From Agrobacterium tumefaciens_K (lineage in GTDB: Bacteria; Pseudomonadota; Alphaproteobacteria; Rhizobiales; Rhizobiaceae): 64,000 bases of DNA. Each line of letters starts with the position of its first letter. The first letter of the stretch is position 1. The notes beneath the pieces are model-generated. The model had not been told where the DNA came from, did no database searches, and saw nothing but the letters and a program-made list of their open reading frames with translations. The stretch is from the NCBI RefSeq assembly GCF_031801495.1, contig NZ_JAOEGC010000002.1, forward strand, positions 2,604,001 through 2,668,000, in the 5' to 3' direction. Below are positions 41,265 through 48,882 of the stretch, one piece after another. The position numbers were made by a program, and so were the translations under genes.

Positions 41265-42426
41265 CGACTTCATCCTTCTTCGTGGTTTTTACTTTGACGG
41301 CAGAGCCGGTCATGACCAGATCGTCGCGGTGGATCATCGCCGCCCGTCCGACATAACCGAGGATCGCCTCGATCTCGTTTGACTTGTGTCCATTGATCTG
41401 GCGCGCTTCATCCGCATCATAACCGGCAAGCCCACGCGCAATCTCGCGGCCTTCGGATCCGATGATGGCAACGGCATCACCGCGGCCGAAATTCCCCTTC
41501 ACCAGTTTCACACCGGCAGGAAGCAGGCTCTTGCCCGCATGCAGTGCCTTCTCGGCACCCGCATCCACATGGACTTCGCCAGCGGGCTGCAACTGCCCGG
41601 CAATCCATGTCTTGCGCGCCGTGACAGGCGTACCGGATGGCGCAAACCACGAGGAACGCGCACCGTTTTCGATCGCTTTCAACGGGTTCAACGTCTTGCC
41701 CGAAGCGATAATCATGCCGCACCCGGCCGCGGTTGCGATCTTGCCTGCATCGATCTTGGTGCGCATGCCGCCACGCGACAGTTCCGAAGCAGCTCCGCCC
41801 GCCATGGCCTCGATATCGGGCGTGATTTCGGCAATCGTCTCGAGAAATTTCGCATCCGGATCGAGATGCGGCGGCGCGGTGTAAAGCCCGTCGATGTCCG
41901 AAAGCAGAACCAGAAGATCCGCACCCGTCATCGTTGCGACGCGGGCCGCCAGACGATCGTTGTCGCCATAACGGATTTCGGTGGTCGCCACCGTATCGTT
42001 TTCATTGATGATCGGGATCGCACCGATCTTCAGAAGCTGGTTGATCGTTGCACGTGCATTGAGATAACGGCGACGTTCTTCGGTATCGGAAAGCGTCAGG
42101 AGAATCTGGCCAGCCACAATGTCGTGGCGGGACAGGCTCTCGGACCATGCCCGCGCCAGCGCGATCTGGCCGACAGCCGCCGCCCCCTGGCTCTCCTCAA
42201 GCTTCAGCGCGCCTGAGGGCAGACCCAGCACCGTGCGGCCAAGCGCGATAGCACCGGAGGATACCACCTGAACATCTGCGCCGTTCTTCTTGAGCGCCGC
42301 GATATCCTCACAGATGGCGTCGAGCCAGTCATTCTTCAGCCCCGTCTTACGATCGACCAGCAACGCCGAACCGATCTTGATGACGATACGGTGATGGCTA
42401 CCGAGAGGTTTTCGAGCCAATGTCAT
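41257..42426 (-). CDS. proB: Glutamate 5-kinase
   Basis: ProB phosphorylates glutamate, the feedback-controlled first step of proline synthesis. The 389-residue protein has the amino-acid-kinase domain (RIVIKIGSALLVD, QVVSSGAIALGRTVLGLP, IPIINENDTVATTEIRYGDN, LLSDIDGLYTAPP) and a C-terminal PUA domain (SLLPAGVKLVKGNFGRGDAV). It overlaps obg by four bases (ATGA at 42423-42426), and proA follows it. Confidence 0.95.
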   Translation of the reverse strand: MTLARKPLGSHHRIVIKIGSALLVDRKTGLKNDWLDAICEDIAALKKNGADVQVVSSGAIALGRTVLGLPSGALKLEESQGAAAVGQIALARAWSESLSRHDIVAGQILLTLSDTEERRRYLNARATINQLLKIGAIPIINENDTVATTEIRYGDNDRLAARVATMTGADLLVLLSDIDGLYTAPPHLDPDAKFLETIAEITPDIEAMAGGAASELSRGGMRTKIDAGKIATAAGCGMIIASGKTLNPLKAIENGARSSWFAPSGTPVTARKTWIAGQLQPAGEVHVDAGAEKALHAGKSLLPAGVKLVKGNFGRGDAVAIIGSEGREIARGLAGYDADEARQINGHKSNEIEAILGYVGRAAMIHRDDLVMTGSAVKVKTTKKDEVDA

Positions 42427-43490
42427 AGCCGGTCGTCTCCGTCCTCCAGCTCCTCGTCAACCGGCATTGAGCGATCAGGCATCGCGGTTTCGCCGCCACG
42501 GCTGGCATCGACGATAATGTCACGAAGCTCACGAAGCGCTTCGGTCATGCCGATATGGGCGGCAGCGGACAACAGCAGGGGAGGACGCCCGCATGCCTTT
42601 TCCAGTTCCTTGGCCTTCTTTTTCAGTTCTTTCTCGTCCAGCACATCGATCTGCGACAGAGCGACGATTTCCGGCTTGTCGGTCAGACCGCCACCATAGG
42701 CATCCAGCTCGGCCTTGACGGTTTTATACGCCTTGCCGACCTTTTCTTCCTGCGCGGAAACGAGATGCAGCAGAACGCGGGTCCGCTCCACATGGCCGAG
42801 GAACCGGTCCCCGATACCGACGCCTTCATGCGCGCCTTCGATCAGACCGGGAATATCGGCCAGCACGAACTCGCGTCCATCAATGGTGGCAACACCCAGA
42901 TTGGGGTGCAGCGTGGTGAAGGGATAGTTGGCGATCTTCGGCCGTGCCCGTGTAACGGTCGCCAGGAACGTCGACTTCCCTGCATTCGGAAGACCGACAA
43001 GACCAGCATCCGCAATCAGTTTCAACCGCAGCCAGATAGTCTTTTCCTCGCCGGGCAGACCGGGATTGGCATGCGTTGGCGCCTGATTGGTCGATGACTT
43101 GAAATAGGCGTTGCCGAAACCGCCATTACCGCCAGCGGCAATACGGAAACGTTGGCCTTCCTTCGTCAGGTCAACGATCAGCGTTTCGTTGTCTTCTTCA
43201 AAAATCTGCGTGCCGACAGGCACTCTCAGCGTCACATCGGCGCCCTTGGCGCCGGTACGGGTCTTGCCCATGCCGTGCTGCCCGATGGATGCCTTGAAGT
43301 GCTGCTGAAAACGGAAATCGATCAGCGTGTTGAGGCCGTTGACGACCTCGATCCAGACATCACCGCCGCGGCCGCCATCACCACCGTCCGGCCCACCGAA
43401 CTCGATGAATTTTTCACGTCTGAACGATACGGCACCCGCACCGCCATCACCGGACTTGATATAGACTTTTGCTTCATCGAGAAATTTCAT
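42423..43490 (-). CDS. obg: Obg/CgtA GTPase
   Basis: Obg is an essential GTPase of 50S assembly and stress response. The 355-residue protein has the glycine-rich Obg fold (KVYIKSGDGGAGAVSFRREK to FKSSTNQAPTHANPG), the G domain with G1 GLPNAGKSTF, G3 LADIPGLIEGAHEGVG and G4 SQID, and a short acidic C-terminus (DEELEDGDDRL). The ATG is at 43490. Location after rplU-rpmA and before proBA is the common alphaproteobacterial order. Confidence 0.96.
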   Translation of the reverse strand: MKFLDEAKVYIKSGDGGAGAVSFRREKFIEFGGPDGGDGGRGGDVWIEVVNGLNTLIDFRFQQHFKASIGQHGMGKTRTGAKGADVTLRVPVGTQIFEEDNETLIVDLTKEGQRFRIAAGGNGGFGNAYFKSSTNQAPTHANPGLPGEEKTIWLRLKLIADAGLVGLPNAGKSTFLATVTRARPKIANYPFTTLHPNLGVATIDGREFVLADIPGLIEGAHEGVGIGDRFLGHVERTRVLLHLVSAQEEKVGKAYKTVKAELDAYGGGLTDKPEIVALSQIDVLDEKELKKKAKELEKACGRPPLLLSAAAHIGMTEALRELRDIIVDASRGGETAMPDRSMPVDEELEDGDDRL

Positions 43491-43619
43491 CGGACTGCCG
43501 TTCTGTCAGCTCAGTTGCACGTGCGGCAAAGCCGTACTGCATCAAAAAAAGGTTCTGCCGCTTCGAATACAGGCGCTTACCCGGAACGTCAAAGACTATC
43601 ATGGCAAAGCGCCTGGGCG

Positions 43620-43651
43620 ACAAGGCCGGTTTGCGGCAAAACCGGCCTTGT
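43620..43651. terminator. Strong stem-loop between the GNAT pair and obg
   Basis: ACAAGGCCGGTTT and AAACCGGCCTTGT pair around GCGGCAA, ending six bases before the 3' end of the acetyltransferase gene at 43657. Its T-rich flank is on the plus strand, so on the minus strand it may attenuate rather than fully stop transcription into obg. Confidence 0.65.
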
Positions 43652-43656
43652 TTCTT

Positions 43657-44253
43657 TCAGTGTCGTGGCTTCGGAGGAACGAGATCCTCCTCCGTCAACA
43701 CGGTATCGATATGCGCGACCATGGCAGCCCGCGCCGTCGCATAGACCTGGTGGCACCCCGTGATGCGGAAGCCGAGTTTTTCCTGCACCTTGAGCGAGGC
43801 AGGATTATCGGCAAACACGCCCGAATGCAAAATCGCGCCGGGCATGCGGCGGAAAAAACGCTCGGTCACGGCAGCCACCGCCTCGGTCATGTAGCCCTTG
43901 CCCCAGTAGAAGCGATTGAGCCAGTAACCCAGATGCCACTCGCCATGCCGCAATTCCACGGAGACGACACCGATCAGCGTATCGTCTCCATCGGTAATGG
44001 CGAAATCCCAGTCTGGTAAAGTGCCGGACGTGCGAAGGATCAGCCATTCCAGCGCATCCTGACGGTGATAGGGCGCCGGAACGCGCGCAAGCATGCGCGT
44101 CACCTCGAAATCGCTCAAGGATTCCGCGATGCTGCCGGCATCCGACAGGCGCTGCGGACGCAACACCAGCCGGCGCGTTTCAATCGTAGGGCAGGGGCCG
44201 GGTGGCGACATCGTATCCGCATGCCGGCGACGGGTCAGCTCCAGAACACTCAT
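43657..44253 (-). CDS. GNAT N-acetyltransferase (RimJ/RimL-like), second of pair
   Basis: The 198-residue protein has the GNAT fold: TRRLVLRPQRLSDAGSIAES at the start, LIGVVSVELRHGEWHLGYWL and the acetyl-CoA loop YWGKGYMTEAVAAV, then GVFADNPASLKVQEKLGF. This pattern is closest to RimJ/RimL-type enzymes that acetylate protein N-termini; the substrate is not known. The ATG 44253 overlaps the stop of the upstream acetyltransferase gene by four bases (ATGA). The upstream part of the open frame (to 44421) belongs to the other gene. Confidence 0.88.
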   Translation of the reverse strand: MSVLELTRRRHADTMSPPGPCPTIETRRLVLRPQRLSDAGSIAESLSDFEVTRMLARVPAPYHRQDALEWLILRTSGTLPDWDFAITDGDDTLIGVVSVELRHGEWHLGYWLNRFYWGKGYMTEAVAAVTERFFRRMPGAILHSGVFADNPASLKVQEKLGFRITGCHQVYATARAAMVAHIDTVLTEEDLVPPKPRH

Positions 44254-44882
44254 CCCATATCCCCCCAGCTTTTCAACGAAACCCAGGTCTTGCGATCCAG
44301 CCTGTACCATTCGACCGGCACCATGCCGCCCAAAGCCAGCGAGCCGACCATGCCGGAACTCTGGAACTGGAACCCGCACTTCTGGATAACCCGCCGCGAG
44401 GCGATGTTGGTGACCCGGCACCGCGCGTCGATCTGATCGATCTCACGGGTGCGGAACGCCATGTCGATCAGCGCATGGGCTGCCTCGGTCATGTAACCCC
44501 GGTTCCAGTAGGGTTCGCCCAGCCAGTAGCCGATTTCCAGCGTCTTCTCGTCGTCCTGAGGCTCGAGGCCGCAGCATCCCATGAATTCGCCGTTGTCCAT
44601 GCGGGTAATCGCATAGACGCACTTGCCGATCTCGCCAGCTTTGGTGCGTCGCACGAAGTCCGCGGCGTCTTTGGCCGTATACGGGTGCGGCATACGCGAC
44701 ACCATGGTCGCGATATTGGCGTTGTTGGCAAGATGGGCAAGGGCGTCGATGTCTTCTTCGTGAGGCTTGCGCAAAACCAGCCTCTGCGACAGTAAAACGG
44801 GGCAATCGCTCCTTGACCGATCGGGCCTAGGCCGATCCTGGGGTGACCGTGATTGGTCTACCCTTAACAATTCAGCTTGCAT
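44250..44882 (-). CDS. GNAT N-acetyltransferase (RimJ/RimL-like), first of pair
   Basis: The 210-residue protein has SQRLVLRKPHEEDIDALAHL, CGLEPQDDEKTLEIGYWLGE, the acetyl-CoA loop YWNRGYMTEAAHALID and CRVTNIASRRVIQKCGF, all GNAT features. It resembles its downstream neighbour and the two probably arose by duplication. The first 30 residues are charged and Pro/Arg-rich, and the true start could be later. It lies 128 bases downstream of rpmA, behind a strong terminator stem. Confidence 0.86.
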   Translation of the reverse strand: MQAELLRVDQSRSPQDRPRPDRSRSDCPVLLSQRLVLRKPHEEDIDALAHLANNANIATMVSRMPHPYTAKDAADFVRRTKAGEIGKCVYAITRMDNGEFMGCCGLEPQDDEKTLEIGYWLGEPYWNRGYMTEAAHALIDMAFRTREIDQIDARCRVTNIASRRVIQKCGFQFQSSGMVGSLALGGMVPVEWYRLDRKTWVSLKSWGDMG

Positions 44883-44910
44883 GGTTCAGTCCCTCCATGA
44901 GGTTAAAGAA

Positions 44911-44945
44911 AAAGGGGAGTTGGGTGGTGCCCCAACTCCCCTTTT
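44911..44945. terminator. Intrinsic terminator after rpmA
   Basis: AAAGGGGAGTTGGG and CCCAACTCCCCTTT form a long stem around TGGTGC, followed on the minus strand by TTCTTT. It should end the rplU-rpmA transcript. Confidence 0.88.
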
Positions 44946-45010
44946 CATGACTGAACCTGATGCGTCTCAGCCGGGTCGTTGGGACACCGGCTGCATATGA
45001 CGCTGCCGGC

Positions 45011-45280
45011 TTATTCTGCGGCTTCGGCTTTCGGCGCTACGGATACGAACACGCGGCCGTTAGCCTTCGTGCGGAAGTTCACGTTGCCTGCCGTCAGCGC
45101 AAAAAGCGTGTGGTCTTTGCCCATGCCAACGTTGGCGTCGGGATGCCACTGCGTACCGCGCTGACGAACGATAATGTTGCCCGGAATGACGGCTTCGCCG
45201 CCGAACTTCTTCACGCCAAGGCGCTTGGAGTTGGAATCGCGACCGTTACGCGAAGAACCGCCAGCTTTTTTGTGTGCCAT
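45011..45280 (-). CDS. rpmA: 50S ribosomal protein L27
   Basis: L27 reaches the peptidyl-transferase centre. The 89-residue protein begins MAHKKAGGSSRNGRDSNSK and has LGVKKFGGEAVIPGNI and RQRGTQWHPDANVGMGKDHT, near-invariant in the family. There is no N-terminal cleavage extension of the Firmicutes type. The ATG 45280 follows AAAGGAG. It is 40 bases downstream of rplU. Confidence 0.98.
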   Translation of the reverse strand: MAHKKAGGSSRNGRDSNSKRLGVKKFGGEAVIPGNIIVRQRGTQWHPDANVGMGKDHTLFALTAGNVNFRTKANGRVFVSVAPKAEAAE

Positions 45281-45320
45281 TGGATTGCTCCTTTAAACCT
45301 AGTTTCCCGTGTCGCGCCGA

Positions 45321-45635
45321 TCAGGCAGCAACGATGTCCGTGATACGGACGACAGTGTGATGCTGACGATGGCCGCGCGAACGCTTGGAGTTCTGACGAC
45401 GACGCTTCTTGAAGGCGATAACCTTCTTGCCGCGATTGTGCTCGACGACTTCAGCCTTAACCGTTGCGCCTGCAACGAAAGGAGCGCCGAACTTTGCGTC
45501 AGCGCCAACGCCGATCACGAGAACTTCGGTGAATTCTACAGTTGCGCCAGCTTCTGCTTCCAGCTTTTCGATGGTCAGCACGTCGTTGGCCGCTACGCGG
45601 TACTGCTTACCGCCGGTCTTGATGACTGCGAACAT
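45321..45635 (-). CDS. rplU: 50S ribosomal protein L21
   Basis: L21 binds 23S rRNA. The 104-residue protein starts MFAVIKTGGKQYRVAANDVL and has KVIAFKKRRRQNSKRSRGHR, the typical basic loop. The ATG 45635 follows AAAGGAT. It is the first gene of the rplU-rpmA unit, with a promoter at 45813-45841 and a leader of about 170 bases that contains a GC-rich hairpin (45758-45774). Confidence 0.98.
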   Translation of the reverse strand: MFAVIKTGGKQYRVAANDVLTIEKLEAEAGATVEFTEVLVIGVGADAKFGAPFVAGATVKAEVVEHNRGKKVIAFKKRRRQNSKRSRGHRQHHTVVRITDIVAA

Positions 45636-45964
45636 TTTTTATCCTTTCATGTTCGTTCCGGCTCTGCCCGCGAATGCGTGCTGGCCGTCTTTTTGTCAGT
45701 CGGATGAGCTGAATTTCGTCCGGGTTGAACACCCTTTAAAACCCTGCCGGTGAAACCGCGCCATCACGGCGCGATGTAAACGGAAGGCGCAATACGCCAT
45801 CAATTTGGGTGCGGATTACGCGAGACTCTGATCTGTGTCAAGACGATGAAGCCTTGAAAAGTAACCGTAACGCCAAGAATTTCAGGCGATTTCAGCTCTT
45901 CTTGCACTCAGCTCTCGAAATTTGCGTCGCGAGTGTATATATGGCCGGTAAATAAGGAGCAGAA
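45636..45964. other. 329-base divergent gap with the rplU leader
   Basis: The gap separates rplU (-) from the zincin-like gene (+). It holds the rplU promoter, a leader of about 170 bases and a hairpin CGCGCC/GGCGCG around ATCAC (45758-45774). The leader could carry ribosomal-protein autoregulation, but I recognise no known L21-leader structure. AAGGAG (45954-45959) is the ribosome site of the downstream plus-strand gene. Confidence 0.6.
45813..45841 (-). promoter_or_regulatory. Sigma-70-type promoter of rplU-rpmA
   Basis: On the minus strand, TTGACA (45841-45836) and TAATCC (45818-45813) are separated by 17 bases. The -35 is perfect; the -10 matches the consensus only in part. Confidence 0.6.
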
Positions 45965-46402
45965 ATGGCCCGCATTGACCAGACCGACGATTGGCGGGAC
46001 CGCCACGCGCCGACAATTTCAGCATTTGAATCGCTGGCCATTGAGGCCTATGGCCACCTGCCGGAAGAATTCCGTGCGCTGACCAAAGACCTCATCATCG
46101 AGATCGCCGACTTTCCGACAGACGAGGTCTTCGAGGACATGGCGCTCGAAACCCCGTTCGATCTGCTTGGCCTTTTTGAAGGTCGCGGCATTTCCGAGCG
46201 CTTCACGATGGAAACCGGCGAGATGCCGAACCGCATCACGCTCTATCGCCGCCCGATCCTCGATTACTGGGCCGAGAACGAAGAAACGCTCGGCGACATC
46301 ATTACCCATGTCCTCATTCACGAAATCGGCCATCATTTCGGCCTGTCGGATGACGACATGGAGCGTATCGAGGAAAGCGCCGAAGCTGCGGTGGACCGGT
46401 AA
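45965..46402 (+). CDS. Metallopeptidase-like protein (minimal zincin domain)
   Basis: The 145-residue protein has the zinc signature HEIGHHFGLSDDDM at about residues 119-132, the HExxH...H-x-x-D pattern of the small 'MMP-like' zincin family found next to various core genes. Its role and substrate are unknown. The rest is acidic, with no signal peptide, so it is probably cytoplasmic. The ATG follows AAGGAG. It is convergent with the DUF1737 gene, 24 bases apart. Confidence 0.85.
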   Translation: MARIDQTDDWRDRHAPTISAFESLAIEAYGHLPEEFRALTKDLIIEIADFPTDEVFEDMALETPFDLLGLFEGRGISERFTMETGEMPNRITLYRRPILDYWAENEETLGDIITHVLIHEIGHHFGLSDDDMERIEESAEAAVDR

Positions 46403-46426
46403 ACCGATCCACCGGCGCGCAACCGG

Positions 46427-46633
46427 TCACTGCTCGCCGAGCTTAATATCCGGATGATATTCCTTACCCTCGACCGTCTTGGTCACGGCCTGACCACAAT
46501 GCATGATGCCGGCCGCCGCGTTGAACGCGTAGGTCGGCGAACCCGCCAGCTCCCAGCCCTTGTTCAACGCCTCGGTAACGCGATGGCAAAACTTGGAATC
46601 ATCCGGGCCGGTGATGAAACGATAAACTCTCAC
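46427..46633 (-). CDS. DUF1737 domain protein
   Basis: This 68-residue protein (VYRFITGPDDSKFCHRVTEA, NKGWELAGSPTYAFNA, GQAVTK) matches the DUF1737 family of unknown function. The GTG start at 46633 overlaps the stop of the upstream lyase gene by four bases (GTGA), so the two are coupled. Such small proteins are often found beside metabolic enzymes, but no activity is established. Confidence 0.82.
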   Translation of the reverse strand: MRVYRFITGPDDSKFCHRVTEALNKGWELAGSPTYAFNAAAGIMHCGQAVTKTVEGKEYHPDIKLGEQ

Positions 46634-47541
46634 TTGGTCTTTTCCTTTCTTGCAGCAATGGTATCGGCCATGGCGACAAGCCTTTCGGCCTGTTCGACAT
46701 GCAACCGCTCGATCATGTGCCCGTCTTTGTTGATGACGTTCAATCCCACGGATTCCGGCAGGGCGAAAGCGGCGATGATATCCCGCGCTTCGGCAATGGC
46801 GTCCGCATCCGGAGCAAAATGGCGGTTGGCCGCTTCGATCTGGGCGGGGTGGATCAGCATCTTGCCATCAAAGCCCATGGCGCGCCCCTGTTCGCACTCG
46901 CGACCGAAACTTTCGAGATCGCGGAAGTCGTTCGAAACGCTGTCGATGACGTCCAGCCCATAGGCACGGGCAGCGAGCACCACCTGCATCAACCAGGGCA
47001 CGAGATAGGAGCGGCCGGGCAAAGCTGGCACCCGCGTTTCCTTGCGCAGGTCATTCAGCCCGACGACGAAAGCGGACAGTCGGGCATCTGCCGTGTGTGC
47101 GGCCTCGGCGATCGCCGCGGCGTTCAAGACTCCGCGGGGCGTCTCGATCATCGCCCAGATCTTCAAATCCGTTGGCGCATCGTTGTCGGAGAGAAAATCG
47201 GCAATCTGGTGAATATCGGAAGGCGCGTCGACTTTGGGAAGAAGAACGGCATCGGGGCGGCAAGAAAGAACCAGTTCCAGATCCGCCTTCCCCTCCGGTG
47301 TCTCGAAGGGGTTGATGCGGATGATCGCCTCACACCCGGAAAGAGGGGTATCGCGAAAAACTGCGGCCAGATTTTCACGCGCCTCTTCTTTCATCTCCGG
47401 CGCGACGGAATCTTCCAGATCGAAGATCACGCCATCACAATCAAGGCCATGAATCTTGGCCAGCGCCCGCGTATTGATTGCCGGCACAGACAGCAACGAA
47501 CGGCGTGGCCTGACGATGTTGTGATGCAAAAAATTAGCCAT
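46630..47541 (-). CDS. HpcH/HpaI aldolase / CitE-like CoA ester lyase
   Basis: The 303-residue TIM-barrel protein belongs to the CitE/malyl-CoA family. It has RPRRSLLSVPAINTRAL, the metal-binding acidic motif VIFDLEDSVAPEMKEEAR, IRINPFETPEG, MIETPRGVLNAAAIA and GKMLIHPAQIEAAN. Members cleave citramalyl-, malyl- or citryl-CoA, or hydrolyse malyl-CoA; the exact substrate cannot be told. No citrate-lyase alpha or gamma subunit is nearby, so a stand-alone CoA lyase or thioesterase is likely. The ATG is at 47541; a four-base overlap links it to DUF1737. Confidence 0.88.
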   Translation of the reverse strand: MANFLHHNIVRPRRSLLSVPAINTRALAKIHGLDCDGVIFDLEDSVAPEMKEEARENLAAVFRDTPLSGCEAIIRINPFETPEGKADLELVLSCRPDAVLLPKVDAPSDIHQIADFLSDNDAPTDLKIWAMIETPRGVLNAAAIAEAAHTADARLSAFVVGLNDLRKETRVPALPGRSYLVPWLMQVVLAARAYGLDVIDSVSNDFRDLESFGRECEQGRAMGFDGKMLIHPAQIEAANRHFAPDADAIAEARDIIAAFALPESVGLNVINKDGHMIERLHVEQAERLVAMADTIAARKEKTK

Positions 47542-47651
47542 GCCGCACTTGTGTCAAGCTTTTATGACATCTGCAAGCTGACAACCCCCTGAATCCTCTT
47601 GCAAGCCGGATGAAGAAGGCCCACATTTATCTCGAAAGAAAGGTTTGGATC

Positions 47652-47888
47652 ATGCAAGGCATCCGTTCGTTTTTCATCGCCGCATCCGGCATCGCAATTC
47701 TGGCCATGGCCGCTCTCTTCACCGCTTCGTTGACGGTGGCGTTTGTGGGCGTTCTCGCTGTTCTCAGCGTTGCTCGCCTCGTTTCCGCCCGCCTCAAACC
47801 GGCCCCCATTCCGGTGAAGACCCGCGGTCGTCAGCAGCGTGACATGCGCGTATGGAACGACGGCAAGGGTACCATCATCGACCTCTAA
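47652..47888 (+). CDS. Small membrane protein of unknown function
   Basis: The 78-residue product has a hydrophobic region (IAASGIAILAMAALFTASLT and VAFVGVLAVLSVA, probably two membrane spans or one long hairpin) followed by a basic tail (SARLKPAPIPVKTRGRQQRD) ending GTIIDL. I do not recognise a family with a function. The ATG 47652 is preceded by AAAGG; an in-frame ATG at 47610 is less well placed. It lies alone, divergent from the lyase and upstream of leuD behind a hairpin. Confidence 0.7.
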   Translation: MQGIRSFFIAASGIAILAMAALFTASLTVAFVGVLAVLSVARLVSARLKPAPIPVKTRGRQQRDMRVWNDGKGTIIDL

Positions 47889-47914
47889 TTCCGGCTTGGC
47901 GGGATAAAACGCCG

Positions 47915-47936
47915 TCGGTACGCTCGAAAGCGTACC
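47915..47936 (+). terminator. Hairpin after the small membrane protein gene
   Basis: CGGTACGCT and AGCGTACCG form a perfect 9-base-pair stem around CGAA, 27 bases past the stop. There is no T tract, so it is at best a weak terminator. Confidence 0.5.
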
Positions 47937-48048
47937 GAAAGTTACGTGTTTGTGCTTCAAAACAGATGGATTTTGCAGTATTTCCTGCAACGAACCTGAG
48001 ACAGGCCGTACCTGCTCTGTTTTGTTCAAGAGAATTCCGGAGCGACAG

Positions 48049-48654
48049 ATGGAAAAGTTCACCAAGCTGACGGGCGTGGCTGCCCCTATGCCGGTCGTCA
48101 ACATAGACACCGACATGATTATCCCGAAGGACTACCTGAAGACCATCAAGCGCACGGGTCTTGGGAAGGGTCTGTTCGCGGAGTCGCGTTACCTTGAAGA
48201 CGGTACGCCGAATCCTGATTTCGTGCTGAACAAGCCGGCGTACCAGAACGCCCAGATTCTCGTTGCTGGCGACAATTTTGGCTGCGGTTCCTCGCGCGAA
48301 CACGCGCCATGGGCGCTTCTCGATTTTGGCATCCGCTGCGTGATTTCCACCAGCTTCGCCGACATCTTCTACAACAACTGTTTCAAGAACGGCATTCTGC
48401 CGATCGTCGTCAGCCCGGAAAACCTGGAAAAGCTTCTGGATGATGCGTCGCGCGGCTCGAACGCCGTTCTGTCCGTTGATCTGGAGCTGCAGGAAATCAG
48501 CGGCCCGGACGGCGGTACGATCTCGTTCGAGATCGATGAGTTCAAGCGTCATTGCATGCTGAACGGCCTCGACGACATCGGCCTGACGCTGGAGCATTCC
48601 GGCGCGATCGATACCTTCGAAAAGACGAATGCCTCTGTCCGTCCCTGGGCGTAA
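48049..48654 (+). CDS. leuD: 3-isopropylmalate dehydratase small subunit
   Basis: LeuD forms, with LeuC, the isomerase that converts 2- to 3-isopropylmalate in leucine synthesis. The 201-residue protein has VVNIDTDMIIPKDYLKT, GDNFGCGSSREHAPWAL and SFADIFYNNCFKNGILP, diagnostic of the small (swivel-domain) subunit. The ATG 48049 follows CCGGAGCG; upstream in-frame sequence to 47950 is not conserved. leuC is not in the window; leuB follows 228 bases downstream. Confidence 0.95.
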   Translation: MEKFTKLTGVAAPMPVVNIDTDMIIPKDYLKTIKRTGLGKGLFAESRYLEDGTPNPDFVLNKPAYQNAQILVAGDNFGCGSSREHAPWALLDFGIRCVISTSFADIFYNNCFKNGILPIVVSPENLEKLLDDASRGSNAVLSVDLELQEISGPDGGTISFEIDEFKRHCMLNGLDDIGLTLEHSGAIDTFEKTNASVRPWA

Positions 48655-48882
48655 ACAGTCTTTGCACCTTATGAAAGCCGGTCATGGAACGCAAAAGCGT
48701 ACCGGATCGGCTTTTGCTTTGCTTGAAAAGCCCCTCCACCAGCGATAAGAAGCCCCACCCCGTCCAGACCGCCCATGTTTCGGCAGAAGCGGAGCAGGAC
48801 GGCAAAAGAGTTTCATGTCGCGTCCACCGTTGACGAAAACCTCGTCTGACGTTTTCCGGTGCGCCGCCCAAGGAGGGTTTCC

